A DNA stretch of 64,000 nt from Pardosa pseudoannulata (taxonomy: Eukaryota; Arthropoda; Arachnida; Araneae; Lycosidae), in NCBI GenBank assembly GCA_032207245.1, contig CM063500.1, forward strand, positions 62,154,713 through 62,218,712. Direction: 5' to 3'. Shown piece after piece: positions 24,970 to 37,009 of this stretch (positions are counted from its first letter, which is position 1; the number at the start of each line of letters is the position of its first letter). A program made the position numbers and the translations under genes. The notes beneath the pieces were generated by a model, which was not told where the DNA came from, ran no database searches, and worked only from the letters and a program-made list of their open reading frames with translations.

Positions 24970-27600
24970 CTAGGGTTTTTTCTATTTCTATTTAATTATT
25001 ATCATAAATACATGGGGTTTTCAGCATTTGTTTCTCTTCTTATTTAATTATTGTCACAAATACATGAGGTTTTCAGCATTTGTTTCTCTTTTTATTTAAT
25101 TATTATTGTAAATACATGAGGTTTTCAGCATTGGTTTCTCTATTTTTATTTAATTATTATCATAAATACATGGAGGGTTTTCAGTATCTATTTCTATTTC
25201 TATTTAATTATTATCATAAATACATGGGGTTTTCAGCATTTGTTTCTCTTCTTATTTAATTATTGTCACAAATACATGAGGTTTTCAGCATTTGTTTCTC
25301 TTTTTATTTAATTATTATTGTAAATACATGAGGTTTTCAGCATTGGTTTCTCTATTTTTATTTAATTATTATCATAAATACATGGAGGGTTTTCAGTATC
25401 TATTTCTATTTCTATTTAATTATTATCATAAATACATGGGGTTTTCAGCATTTGTTTCTCTTCTTATTTAATTATTGTCACAAATACATGAGGTTTTCAG
25501 CATTTGTTTCTCTATTTTTATTTAATTATTATCGTAAATACATGAGGTTTTCAGCATTGGTTTCTCTATTTTTATTTAATTATTATCATAAATACATGGA
25601 GGGTTTTCAGTATCTATTTCTATTTCTATTTAATTATTATCATAAATACATGGGGTTTTCAGCATTTGTTTCTCTTCTTATTTAATTATTGTCACAAATA
25701 CATGAGGTTTTCAGCATTTGTTTCTCTATTTTTATTTAATTATTATCGTAAATACATGGGAGTTTTAGCAATTGTTTCTTTTTTATTTAATTATTATCAT
25801 AAATACATGGAGGGTTTTCAGTATCTATTTCTATTTCTATTTAATTATTATCATAAATACATGGGGTTTTCAGCATTTGTTTCTCTTCTTATTTAATTAT
25901 TGTCACAAATACATGAGGTTTTCAGCATTTGTTTCTCTATTTTTATTTAATTATTATCGTAAATACATGGGAGTTTTAGCAATTGTTTCTTTTTTATTTA
26001 ATTATTATCATAAATACAGAGGGTTTTCAGTATCTATTTCTATTTCTATTTAATTATTATCATAAAGACACGGGTGTTTCTCAGCATTTGTTTCTCTTTT
26101 TATTTAATTATTATTGTAAATACATGAGGTTTTCAGCATTGGTTTCTCTATTTTTATTTAATTATTATCATAAATACATGAGGTTTTCAGCATTGGTTTC
26201 TCTATTTTTATTTAATTATTATCATAAATACATGGAGGGTTTTCAGTATCTATTTCTATTTCTATTTAATTATTATCATAAATACATGGGGTTTTCAGCA
26301 TTTGTTTCTCTTCTTATTTAATTATTGTCACAAATACATGAGGTTTTCAGCATTTGTTTCTCTTTTTATTTAATTATTATTGTAAATACATGAGGTTTTC
26401 AGCATTGGTTTCTCTATTTTTATTTAATTATTATCATAAATACATGGAGGGTTTTCAGTATCTATTTCTATTTCTATTTAATTATTATCATAAATACATG
26501 GGGTTTTCAGCATTTGTTTCTCTTCTTATTTAATTATTGTCACAAATACATGAGGTTTTCAGCATTTGTTTCTCTATTTTTATTTAATTATTATCGTAAA
26601 TACATGGGAGTTTTAGCATTGGTTTCTCTATTTTTATTTAATTATTATCATAAATACATGGAGGGTTTTCAGTATCTATTTCTATTTCTATTTAATTATT
26701 ATCATAAATACATGGGGTTTTCAGCATTTGTTTCTCTTCTTATTTAATTATTGTCACAAATACATGAGGTTTTCAGCATTTGTTTCTCTATTTTTATTTA
26801 ATTATTATCGTAAATACATGGGAGTTTTAGCAATTGTTTCTTTTTTATTTAATTATTATCATAAATACATGGAGGGTTTTTTCAGTATCTATTTCTATTT
26901 CTATTTAATTATTATCATAAATACATGGGGTTTTCAGCATTTGTTTCTCTTCTTATTTAATTATTGTCACAAATACATGAGGTTTTCAGCATTTGTTTCT
27001 CTATTTTTATTTAATTATTATCGTAAATACATGGGAGTTTTAGCAATTGTTTCTTTTTTATTTAATTATTATCATAAATACATGGAGGGTTTTCAGTATC
27101 TATTTCTATTTCTATTTAATTATTATCATAAATACATGGGGTTTTCAGCATTTGTTTCTCTTCTTATTTAATTATTGTCACAAATACATGAGGTTTTCAG
27201 CATTTGTTTCTCTATTTTTATTTAATTATTATCGTAAATACATGGGAGTTTTAGCATTGGTTTCTCTATTTTTATTTAATTATTATCATAAATACATGGA
27301 GGGTTTTCAGTATCTATTTCTATTTCTATTTAATTATTATCATAAATACATGGGGTTTTCAGCATTTGTTTCTCTTCTTATTTAATTATTGTCACAAATA
27401 CATGAGGTTTTCAGCATTTGTTTCTCTATTTTTATTTAATTATTATCGTAAATACATGGGAGTTTTAGCAATTGTTTCTTTTTTATTTAATTATTATCAT
27501 AAATACAGAGGGTTTTCAGCATGTGCTTCTCTATTTTTTATTTAATTATTATCGTAATTACATGGGGGGTTTCAGCCTTTGTTTCTCTATTTTATTTAAT
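24970..27600. repeat. 53-bp minisatellite with 214-bp higher-order structure
   Basis: About 48 tandem units of 52-57 bp. Units come in four types that alternate: one ending ATACATGGGGTTTTCAGCAT, one with ATTGTCACAAATACATGAGG, one with a TTGTAA or TCGTAA core, and one with ATACATGGAGGGTTTTCAGT. The four form a 214-bp block that repeats about 12 times. Open frames recurring at 214-bp spacing (25452, 25666, 26514, 26728) follow from this period. Some blocks carry ATGGGAGTTTTAGCAATTG in the third unit, which marks sub-lineages within the array. Confidence 0.95.
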
Positions 27601-30600
27601 TATTTTTGTTAAATTTACTCTGTTTCGAAAAATTAAGAACATTTTGTATAAAGTGAAAAGTGAGAGCTTCTTTAAAAAATTTAAAAATTTTTCTGACAAA
27701 CTGTGCTTAAACTTACACCAACACTAAGTGAGTATCATTAATAATGTTTGTTTTTTTGTAAACAAAAATTTTTAGGTATAATTCTCCACCTATTGAAACT
27801 TTCAAAAAAGTACCAGAAAGGTATTAGTTACAGCAGTATAAAAAATCACCAGGGAATTGATATTTCAAATAAAGGTAAAATAATCTTTATAAATTTCATT
27901 TCAAATATTATAAATGCTAAATAAAATAAACAAAAGCGAAAAACTTAGGTAGTTAGGAGTTTCGTTGTATATCTATAATGTATTTAATTTGAAAATTTGA
28001 AATCAGCGGAATAGTTTTTTATTTACAGTACTCGCGAGTAGAACTAACACCATTTTTAGTAAAATGTATTTAAAGTTTTTAGAGTTTCCTTAAAAGCTAC
28101 GATATTAAATGCAAAAATTGCATGGTTTTACAAGTTTTAGTTCAAATATTTTAATGCAGGTTCTTTTAAATGTTTCTTAAATGTCTAGAAAATGTTAAAA
28201 AATAAATCGAATTGTTTAATATTTATTAAAGATGATGTGCCCATTTAAACAAATTGCTTTTTTTCTTTAGAACAACGCTTTTTCTTTAAAGTGTTTAAAT
28301 AATGTGTTTTACAACCTTAAAATCTCTCAGTTAGAAGTTTCAACTATTAAAATTATTGTGAGCATCTTGAAAAATTAAAAAATGTTTCTACCTCACTATG
28401 CATAGATTTACACTCTCAGTGAGTTTCATTAATAATTTTTGTGAACAATAATTTTTAACAATAAGAACAGTAGTTTTTCACCTATTATATATATATATCT
28501 ATACATAAAAAAGTATCAGAATGTATCAGTTTGAAAATTATCAAAAATCGCCAGGAGATTGAATTTAAAAAAAGTTAAAATAATCATTAAAAATGTCATT
28601 TCAAATACTATAGATACTAAATAAAATAAACAGTGGCGAAAAAAGTAGGCAGGGTTTACTTGTATGTCTGTAATGTATTTAATATGAAAATTTGAAATCA
28701 ATATGTACATTAGTTTTTTATTTATAGTACGCTTGAATCGAAATAACACCATTTTTAGTAAAATGTATTTACAGTTTCCTTACAGTTTTCTTAAAAGCTA
28801 CAATATTAAATGCAAAAATCACATGGGTTTACCAGTTCTAGTTCTGATATTTCCATGGAGTTTCTTTTAAAAGATTCATAAATGTCTAGAGATTTTAGAA
28901 AATGAAAATAATTGAATTGTTGAATATTTAAAGATGATGTGCACTCCAAAACAAGTTGCTTTTTTTCTTTAGAATAATGTGTTTTTCTTTAAAGTGTTTA
29001 AACAATATGTTTTAAGACCTTAAAACCTCACTGTCAGAAGTTTCAATTATTAAAATTATTGTAAGAGCTTCTTTGAAAAATTTGAAAATTTTTCTAACTC
29101 ACTGTGCACGAACAGAGTTACATCAACTCTAAGTGAGTTTTATTAATAATTTTTGTTATTTTTTGTAAAGAATAATTTATAGGTATAATTCTCCACCTAT
29201 TTAAACTTTTAGAAAAGTACCAGAAAAATATCAGTTACAAAAGTATCAAAAAGTACCAGTGGATTGAATTTTTACAAAAAGCTAAAATAACGTTTAAACA
29301 TTTCATTTCAAATACTATAAATATTAAATAAAATAAACAACAGCGAAAAATGTACCTAGAATTTCGTTGTATGTCTATAATGTATTTAATCTGATAATTT
29401 CAAATGAATATGTGCAATAGTTTTTTATTTACAGTACGCATTAGTAGAAATAACACCATATTTAGTAAAATGTATTTAAAGTTTTTCGAGTTTCCTCGAA
29501 AGCTGCGATAATAAATGCAAAAATTGCATGATTTTACAAGTTCTAGAATTTCAATGGAGTTTCTTTTGAACGATTCATAAATGTCTGGAGATTTTAGAAA
29601 ATGTTAAAAAAATCTAATTTTTGAATATTTAAAGGTGATGTGCCCCCGTAAACTAATTGCTTTTTTCCCTTTAGAACAACGTTTTTCTTTAAAGTGTTTA
29701 AATAATGTGTTTTACATCCTTAAAATCGCTCTGTTAGAAGTTTCAATTATTTAAATTATTGTGAGAGCTTCTTTGAAAAATTAAAAAAAATTTCTGACTC
29801 AATCTGTGCAGACTTACACCAACTCTAAGTGAGTTTCATTAATATTTTTTTTTTGTAAACAATAATTTTAGGTATAGTTCTCCAACTATTTAAACTTTTA
29901 AAAACGTATCAGAGAAAGTATCAGAAAAGTATTAGTTACAACAGTATGAAAAGCACCAAGGGATTGAATTTTCAAACAATCTTGAAAAGTTTCATTTCAA
30001 ATACTATAAATACCAAATAAAATAAGGATAAGAGAAAAAGTATGTAGAGTTTCGTTGTATGTCTATAATGTATTTAATCTAAAATTTTAAAATGAATGTG
30101 TGCAATAGTTTTTTATTTACAGTGCTTTCGAGTAGAAATAACACCATTTTTAGTAAAATGTATTTAAAGTTTTTACAGTTTCCTTAAAAGTTATGATATT
30201 AAATGTAAAAATTGCATGGTTTTACAAGTTTTAGTTCAAATATTTCAATGCTGTTTCTTTTAAATGATTCATAAATGTCTCTAGATTTTAGATGATGTTA
30301 AAAAATAAATCGAATTGTTGAATATTTAATGATGATGTGCTCATTTAAACAAATTTGTTTTTTTCTTTAGAACAACACTTTTTTTAAAGCTAAGTTTAAA
30401 TAATGTGTTTTACAACCTTAAAATATCTCTGTTCGAAGCTTCAATTATCAAAATTATTATGAGAGCTCCCTGGAAAAATTTAAAAATTTTTCTAACTCAC
30501 TGTGGACAGACACAACTCTAAGTGTGTTTCATTAATATATATATTTTTTAACAATAATTTTTAGGTATAGTTCTCCACCTATTTAAACTTTTAAAAAAGT

Positions 30601-31030
30601 ATCAGTAAAAGTATCAGAAAAGTATCAAAAAGCATTAGCGGATTGAATTTTCACAAAAAACTAAAATAATGTTTAAAAATTTCATTTCAAATACTATAAA
30701 TACTTTTTCTTTAAATTGTTTAAACAATGTGTTTTACAACTTTAAAATCTCTCCGTTAGACGTTTCAATTATTAAAATTTATTTCTCGTTGAGAAACTAT
30801 AACAATCTTTCTAATTTAAATAAAAAAATGTGATTAATATCTTTTAGAACTATACATTTCTCTTTAGACAATCTGTTTTCTATAACATTACCTATGACTT
30901 TTATATTATTATACTTTATATTATATATATATATATATATATATATTATTTAAACTGAATTATCAAAACTATATTTTATGAGAAAAAATTTAATACACAT
31001 TTCCTAAATATCACAAAAAGCTTTCCTAAA
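27600..31030. repeat. 700-bp tandem repeat, second block (5 units)
   Basis: Same unit as in the first block, with starts near 27660, 28362, 29062, 29761 and 30461, a very regular 699-702 bp. The block ends with the same terminator segment (AATCTGTTTTCTATAACATT ... CACAAAAAGCTTTCCTAAA) as the first block. A 26-bp (TA)n at about 30921-30946 lies in that segment. No coding frame is preserved between units. Confidence 0.93.
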
Positions 31031-31033
31031 AAA

Positions 31034-31075
31034 AAAGAGTAAATTTTAAAAAAGGTTTTTTAAAATTTACTCTTT
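31034..31075. repeat. Perfect 42-bp palindrome
   Basis: Two 20-base arms beginning AAAGAGTAAATTTTAAAAAA and separated by GG are exact reverse complements. It lies exactly at the right edge of the 700-bp block and the left edge of the 44-bp repeat region. It may form a cruciform or hairpin, or mark a fold-back or breakpoint. Confidence 0.92.
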
Positions 31076-31124
31076 GATTCTATAAGTTTTTGGTAGAAGG
31101 CACAACTGCATATGAATTCGTCGA

Positions 31125-31440
31125 TATTCCTCTGTTGTACTGGTAGAGCTCAACCCCTGCCATTTGGTGGATCCTCTGTTGTACTGGTAGAGCTCAACCC
31201 CTGCCATTTGGTGGATCCTCTGTTGTACTGGTAGAGCTCAACCCCTGCCATTTGGTGGAACCTCTGTTGTACTGGTAGAGCTTAACCCCTGCCATTTGGT
31301 GGATCCTGTGTTGTACTGGTAGAGCTCAACCCCTGCCATTTGGTAGATCCTCTGTTGTAGAGCTCAACCCCTGCCATTTGGTGAATCCTCTGTTGTACTG
31401 GTAGAGCTCAACCCCTGCCATTTGGTGGATCCTCTCCTTT
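31125..31440. repeat. 44-bp tandem repeat (7 units)
   Basis: Units read TCCTCTGTTGTACTGGTAGA followed by GCTCAACCCCTGCCATTTGG and TGGA. One unit near 31350 lost about 9 bp. A single diverged unit with the same flanks (ATATGAATTCGTCGATATTC) occurs at 32040-32100, so this array expanded from one unit of a duplicated parent segment. Confidence 0.95.
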
Positions 31441-31825
31441 AAGTTTCAAAAGAAAAATCCTATTTATTTAAGTAAAGAATATAATAAATATAATGCATAT
31501 TTGCAAATAAGAACAGATTTATTTTAATTACAATTTGGTATATACAAATTACATGCAAATTCTATAAGTTTCTTTTTTCAAAATATTCTGTTTGCATTGG
31601 AAAACACTTCCCTTATTCTTTTTAAATTTGGTCCACGTTATGAAATCATTATTCAATTTTTCAGTTTCTACTTTTGTAAGAGTTTTTCTAGGATTAGTTT
31701 TGATTATCTTCATGCAAATAAAGATTCTTTCTGAAAGTTTCGCTGGAAAAGAAAACTTCTGTCCTTTCCTACAGATGTTTTTGGATGCGCGCTGTAAATA
31801 TTTAGAATAGAATTTGCGTCCCTCC
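31440..31825. other. No gene confirmed
   Basis: A 115-codon minus-strand open frame (31549-31896) overlaps a + strand frame of 72 codons. Its protein is Lys/Phe-rich. Its upstream part overlaps the local tandem repeat, and I recognise no domain. Confidence 0.4.
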
Positions 31826-32585
31826 ATAACTGTAAAAGTTTCCCTCTTTTTCCAGTAGAATTTTCCGGGACAGTGGGACCTGAAAGTTTGTTCCACTGTT
31901 GCAAATTATTTAGGTTCTCTAGAACTAAACTTTTGCCAATTAAATAACTCAAAAAGGTTTCCTAAAAAGAGAAAATTAACTAGGGTTTTTAAAATTTACT
32001 CTTTGATTCGATAAGTTTTTGGTAGATTGCCCAACTGCATATGAATTCGTCGATATTCTTCTGTTGTAGGTTGGTAGAGCTCAAGACCTGCCATTCTGTG
32101 GAGATCGGTAACGTTAATTTTTGTTACGTTGAAAGTGTTCGCGTTAAAATATCCCCAACTTCAGTCCCAGGGACCAACTAATGAGAAATTTGTAGGTCCC
32201 ACAGAAAACAAAATGTGTCCTTTAAGCTTCAAGCGAAAAATCGTATTGCATTCCTCCGTTACTGTAAAAATTAAACTCTTTTTCCATTAGAATTTTTTGG
32301 GGCCAGTGGGACATGAAATTTCGTCCCACTGTTGCAAATTGTTTAGATTCTCTAGATCTAAAATTAAACTCTTTTTCCATTAGAATTTTTTGGGGCCAGT
32401 GGGATATGAAATTTCGTCCCACTGTTGCAAATTGTTTAGATTCTCTAAATCGTATTGCCCGTTACTGTAAAAATTAAACTCTTTTTCCATTAGAATTTTT
32501 TGGGGCCAGTGGGACATGAAATTTCGTCCCACTGTTGCAAATTGTTTAGATTCTCTAGATCTAAAATTTTGCCAAATTTGCTCCC
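31825..32585. repeat. Diverged 115-120-bp tandem repeat
   Basis: Units carry TAAACTCTTTTTCCATTAGA, TTTTTTGGGGCCAGTGGGA, GAAATTTCGTCCCACTGTTG and CAAATTGTTTAGATTCTCTA. Three close units occupy about 32245-32580 and a more diverged one lies at 31825-31920. The stretch 31970-32180 between them matches the flank of the 44-bp array. Confidence 0.88.
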
Positions 32586-32704
32586 CGTTATTATAAATTT
32601 GCGTAAAAAACACTCTATAGCACGTAAATGCGAGTTTTTGAAATATAGCGTACGTATTTTGAGGTACAAAGGTGTACAACTACATGTTAGGACAATCTAA
32701 ATTT

Positions 32705-34540
32705 ACAAAACTTTAAGATTTAATACCTACTGATTTTTGACTTGTTTACGGCAGATTTAATATCTGGTACATTGAAACTTTTAGTGCTGATTACAAACAA
32801 AAATGGGAGTGCTCACCTAGATGTTACAACAATCCTAAGTATGAAATTTCTATTCTAGGACTATTTTTTTTAGTTACGTGAGATACATACGTAAGTACAG
32901 GCGACAGGTCGAAAATTATCAAAAACCATTCAGGAATGGTCAAAAGGGAATTTGAAGTTTTAAAGTTAAAAGTTTCATTGTTTGTGCGTACAAACGTAAC
33001 GCGAAACTTTTCAAAATTGTTTAAGGCAAAGTCAAAATAAGTATTTTCGTTGAAATCTGCAAATTGAAATCTTTCTCGATTACATTCCTTCCTTTACATT
33101 ATACAAATAAGTGAGAATTACAAAGTTTCAACTGAAAAAGTGTCTTTTAATCTCTCGACATACAAATAGAAACAGAATTTGATGCTTCGGAAATATACCA
33201 TTTAATTTGGTTTAATTGAACAGTCATGTGCAAGATATGAAACAGAAAGTTTAATTTTTTAATTGTGGATTGCTATAAATATTTAAATAACTCGAATAGT
33301 GTTGTTTCTGTTATTTGTCAAAATACTTGAGAATTGGTCTCACATATTCCCTACTATCGCTTTGCCGTGCGAGGCACTGCTATACTGAATATTGCTTTAA
33401 ATGTATTTTTTTCTGATTTATTTAATTCTTGTGTAGGAAGGCAGCATATTGTCTCTCTCCAAACCAACTAACTTTTCTGATTTGCCGATTTGTGTATGAT
33501 TTTTGATTTATTTACGGCAGATTTAATATATGTTATATTGAAATTATTAGTAATTGAGTGCTGATTACAAGAAAAATGGAAGTGCTCAACTAGATGTTAC
33601 AACAATTCTAAATATGAAATTTCAGCATTCTATGGCTGATTGTTTTTGAGTTACGAGAAATACAATACGTACATTCGTACATTCGTACGTACAAACGACA
33701 CTTCGACAATTATCAAAATTCATTCAGGGATGGTCAGATTTAAGATTCAATTTTAAGATTTTATGCCTAATCACTTTTTACTTATTTATGGCAGATTTAA
33801 TATCTGTGATATTGAAATTATTCGTAATTCTGATTACGAACAAAAATGGAAGTGCTCAACAAGGTGTTACAACAATCCTAAATATGAAATTTCAGCATTC
33901 TACGGCTAATTGTTTTCAGGTTACGAGAGATACATATGTACATTCGTACATACGTACGTACAGGCAACCGGTCGAAATTATCAAAATTCATTCAGGGATC
34001 GTCAAAATGGAATCTGACGTTTTAAAGTTAAAAGCTTCATTGTTTGTACGTACAAACGTAACGTGAAACTTTTCAAAGTTGTTTAAGGGATAAGTCAAAA
34101 TAGGTGTTTTCGTTGAAATCTGGACATTGAAATTTTTCGCGATTATATTCCTTCTCTTATATTATACAAGGAAGTGAAAATTACAAATTTTCAACTGAAA
34201 ACATGTTTTTTAATCTCTCGACATACAAATAGAAACAGAATTTGATGCGTTGGTAAATATACTGTTTAATTTGGTTTAACTGAACTGTCATGTGAAAACT
34301 GTGAAACAGAATGTTTAATTTTTTAATTTTGGAATGCTATAAATATTTAAATAACTCGAATAGTGTTATTTCTGTTATTTGTTAAAATACTTGAGTATTG
34401 GTCTCACATATTCCCTAGTATGGCTTTGCCGTGCGAGGTCACTGCTATACTGATCACTGCTTTCAATGTGTTTTTTTCTGATTTAATTACCTCTTGTGTA
34501 GGAAGACTGTAGACTGTAGCGTTCTTAACCAACCAACGTT
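32705..34540. repeat. Tandemly duplicated segment of about 1.04 kb
   Basis: 32710-33480 recurs at about 33755-34540, and a partial third copy lies at 33505-33750. Shared landmarks are ATTTACGGCAGATTTAATAT, GATTACAAACAAAAATGG-GTGCTCA, GTTACAACAATYCTAA and AAACGTAACGYGAAACTTTT. Each copy ends with a GTGTAGGAAG block that resembles a SINE family A tail. No conserved open frame. Confidence 0.87.
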
Positions 34541-34629
34541 TCTGATTTGCCGATTTATGTATGCAATATTTATTGAAATTTTTGAGAAGGTCTTGAAAAT
34601 TGTAAACAAACCCAAATCGACACATGAGT

Positions 34630-34870
34630 GAAGCAACTGTGTGATCTACTAATATACTGCACGGCATCCACCGAAAACAGTTCCTGGCGAGATAGACTGT
34701 GCAAAGTATACAATGGCATATGAAATTAATGACAACCCCAATTCGTCATTGTGAATCAGGGATTAATAGATAAAATATGATAAATTTGTAATGGAAATCT
34801 TTTTTTTTTGTCTCTAAATTTGTTAATTGTACCAGGAGTGCCTTAATTTTACAATCTTAAATTGTTAAAA
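34630..34870. repeat. Dispersed repeat, also at 39745-39950
   Basis: TCTACTAATATAC, ACAGTTCCTGRYGAG, AAGTATACAATGKCATATGA and TAATAGATAAAATA occur in the same order in both places. The 39.7 kb copy ends where a Helitron begins. Family not recognised. Confidence 0.75.
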
Positions 34871-35215
34871 ATAATTTCTGTAACTTTTTGTTCATGCAAC
34901 AGTCCATTTTGAGACTCGGAAGACTTCTATCACAATTCTTAACTAAACACGTCATTGTTAAAACTATATAGCCTGGAATAGCTTTTTTGGTATTTTGTTG
35001 CAATTGCGGGGTATAAAAGGAAATTGCCAACCATAGTTAATAATTCAAAGCAGTGGTTTGCTAATTTACAAAATCGTCTTTAAACCGTAGTTCTGGTCTC
35101 ATTAGCCGTAGTTTAGCAAAACAGATGACTGTCTCTCTCCAAACCAATCTATTTCATATCAGTAATTTTGTTACTATAATAAATATCTGATATACAGGAT
35201 GTATTTTCATTGTCT
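34870..35215. other. No gene seen; SINE tail scrap near 35095-35150
   Basis: AT-rich. GTCTCATTAGCCGTAG and GACTGTCTCTCTCCAAACCAA near 35097-35147 are weak matches to the end of SINE family A. Confidence 0.4.
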
Positions 35216-35700
35216 TGAATGAATGAATGAAAAAAGGATCTTTTTGTCCTAAAGGGAATCTTTAGGACAGCTCTTAGGAAGTTCTCCAAGAGCAGGGCAC
35301 TTCAACCAGAAATGAACTGTATGTAAAGCCAAGAAACCAGAACCCCCAAAAGCACCTATAAAAGAGTGCTGTAGCTGAAGTAAATCTCAGTAGCTGATAG
35401 CAGAATCCTGCAGTTTCCAAGGCTCAAGTAGGTGTCGACTAAGGTGCTTAAATGTAAGAGAAACTCGCAGTCACACATAATATAGCAAGCAGTCTCCTGG
35501 CAGTAACGATACAGGATTAGTCCCCAACTCGTTAAGATATTTTCTGAGAGCACGATGCCCAGTAAGAAAACCACCACCTTCTTCAGGTCATTCCTATGAA
35601 GCATCATTAAGGCGTGAAAAGGGGAAGTCACGATTGAGCTCATTGACTTGTCTATGACCCTCAATACTGCGCCAGTTAACATTCATTTTCTTACTTCTGG
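35215..35700 (-). pseudogene. LINE C-terminal remnant (RNase H-proximal TGH block and Cys knuckle)
   Basis: On the minus strand one frame reads FLTGHRALRKYLNELG (about 35520-35580), the TGH block found after RNase H in I/R1/Jockey-type elements. The next frame continues RYCQETACYIMCDCEFLLH, a Cys-rich knuckle with C-x2-C and C-x-C spacing. Upstream NWRSIEGHRQVNELN fits the linker before it. A TCATTC-type short repeat near 35215-35235 could be the element's 3' tail. Frameshifts show that it is dead. It is a different lineage from the 6.2 kb and 54 kb copies. Confidence 0.75.
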
Positions 35701-35907
35701 ACGTATTTTACGGGATAAAACCACTTCGTTGTTTATTTCAATTGAGTTTTAACTATGTTACTATTCGGTTATTACATCACGCTGTAGGCAGATACTGGGA
35801 AAGGCATGAATCAGATTTAGAAGGGTGACAATGTTTAACTTAATATGAAACCTGTAAAACCATATAGCAGGAGTTAAAGGTTAAGTTAGTAATGAAAGAA
35901 AATAACA

Positions 35908-36095
35908 AGGAGGTTTGGGTTTCATATGAAGTACTATGATCTACTTTTTTGCTATACGAGGGCTACTAGACCAAGGTCTATTTCTTAAAGACGATCCCGA
36001 AAAGCTACGAAAATTCACGCTTGCAGACCAATCCAAACGGGAAACTGTGTTTTCGAAAGGCAGCAAGCTAACAATTTGACCAGTAAAGAACAAGA
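35908..36095 (-). mobile_element. Degenerate SINE family A
   Basis: AGGTTTGGGTTTCATATGAAG with TACTATGATCTACTTTTTTG, ACGAGGGCTACTAGACC and GATCCCGAAAAGCTACGAA follow the reversed order of family A blocks (first string trimmed). The box B region is altered (CCAATCCAAACGG), so the copy is old. Confidence 0.6.
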
Positions 36096-37009
36096 ACCCT
36101 GATCTAGACAAACAATTATTCTTTACAATGCTGTTCTGAAGTATTTGGGAAATGATTATGGTGAGCGAATTTCAAATTTGGAATTTGTCTAAATAATTAC
36201 TGATAACAATATGAATATGTAGAGTGTAGCTGAGGAGGAAATTAAAGTATAAAGTTAAAAGGGCATATTGATTTTGGAGAAGAGGTTAATTGTTTCAATG
36301 AAAGGATTTTGAAATACGATAAAGTGAAAGAACAAGGAATTTCTTCTGGTTTCCGTGCCCCAATTGTTTATTTTTTGTTTATATGAATGTAAAGCAGACA
36401 CGGCGACAACATTTTATATCTCTACCACACTGATTCTATTAGGATGATGATACATCTTCATTTTATTTTGTGGTAATTTGAAAATTTCTATTGTTACTGT
36501 CACTAAAGCAAAGTAATCCAAATTATCTATTTACTTTCTTGGATAAAAAAAAAGTGAAGAGAAGCTGTTATATCCGTTAAATCACCTAACCTCTAAATTG
36601 TCATTATAGAGAAGTATTAAACTTGTTCCTACGAGAACTGCTTGAACTCGTTCATACGTCACTTGTGACGAAACACTCCATAGAACTTAACTAACTGTCC
36701 AACGCGCATGCGCTTGCTACTGTGCATTTGTATCTCCTCTTACAGCACGCCTTTAGCGCACTTGAGATTAGAGTTCGATTCCGTCGAAAACTGATGCGTA
36801 AAGTTAACTATTTTCCTTATTCAATTTTTCTTAAATTTTCTCGTTGAATGTTTCTTTGTGTTTTGGATTTGACGTGAACAAACTGAATCATAACAGAATT
36901 AGGAGCATTCTTTATAGATATTTCGATTTTGATAAATGCTGTATTAACAAGACTAATCCAGCCCAAAGAATAATTTTTGTAACAATGTAAGCGTAAATAT
37001 TTATTTACG
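36095..37009. other. No gene seen; two small palindromes at 36659-36713
   Basis: Mostly AT-rich. Within a GC-richer part lie GTCACTTGTGAC (about 36659-36670) and GCGCATGCGC (36704-36713). The second equals the NRF-1-type binding palindrome. GAGTTCGATTCCG near 36773 resembles a pol III box B without a partner box A. No transcript evidence is available from sequence. Confidence 0.4.

Noticed and set aside
25452..27385. Repeated open frames of 70-147 codons rich in Phe/Leu/Tyr
   Set aside because: They follow the 214-bp minisatellite period, overlap each other in different frames and end at the same unit type each time.
31549..31952. Minus-strand frames of 115 and 80 codons
   Set aside because: They overlap a diverged tandem repeat unit, and similar frames appear in the other units (32222-32679), so they reflect the repeat.
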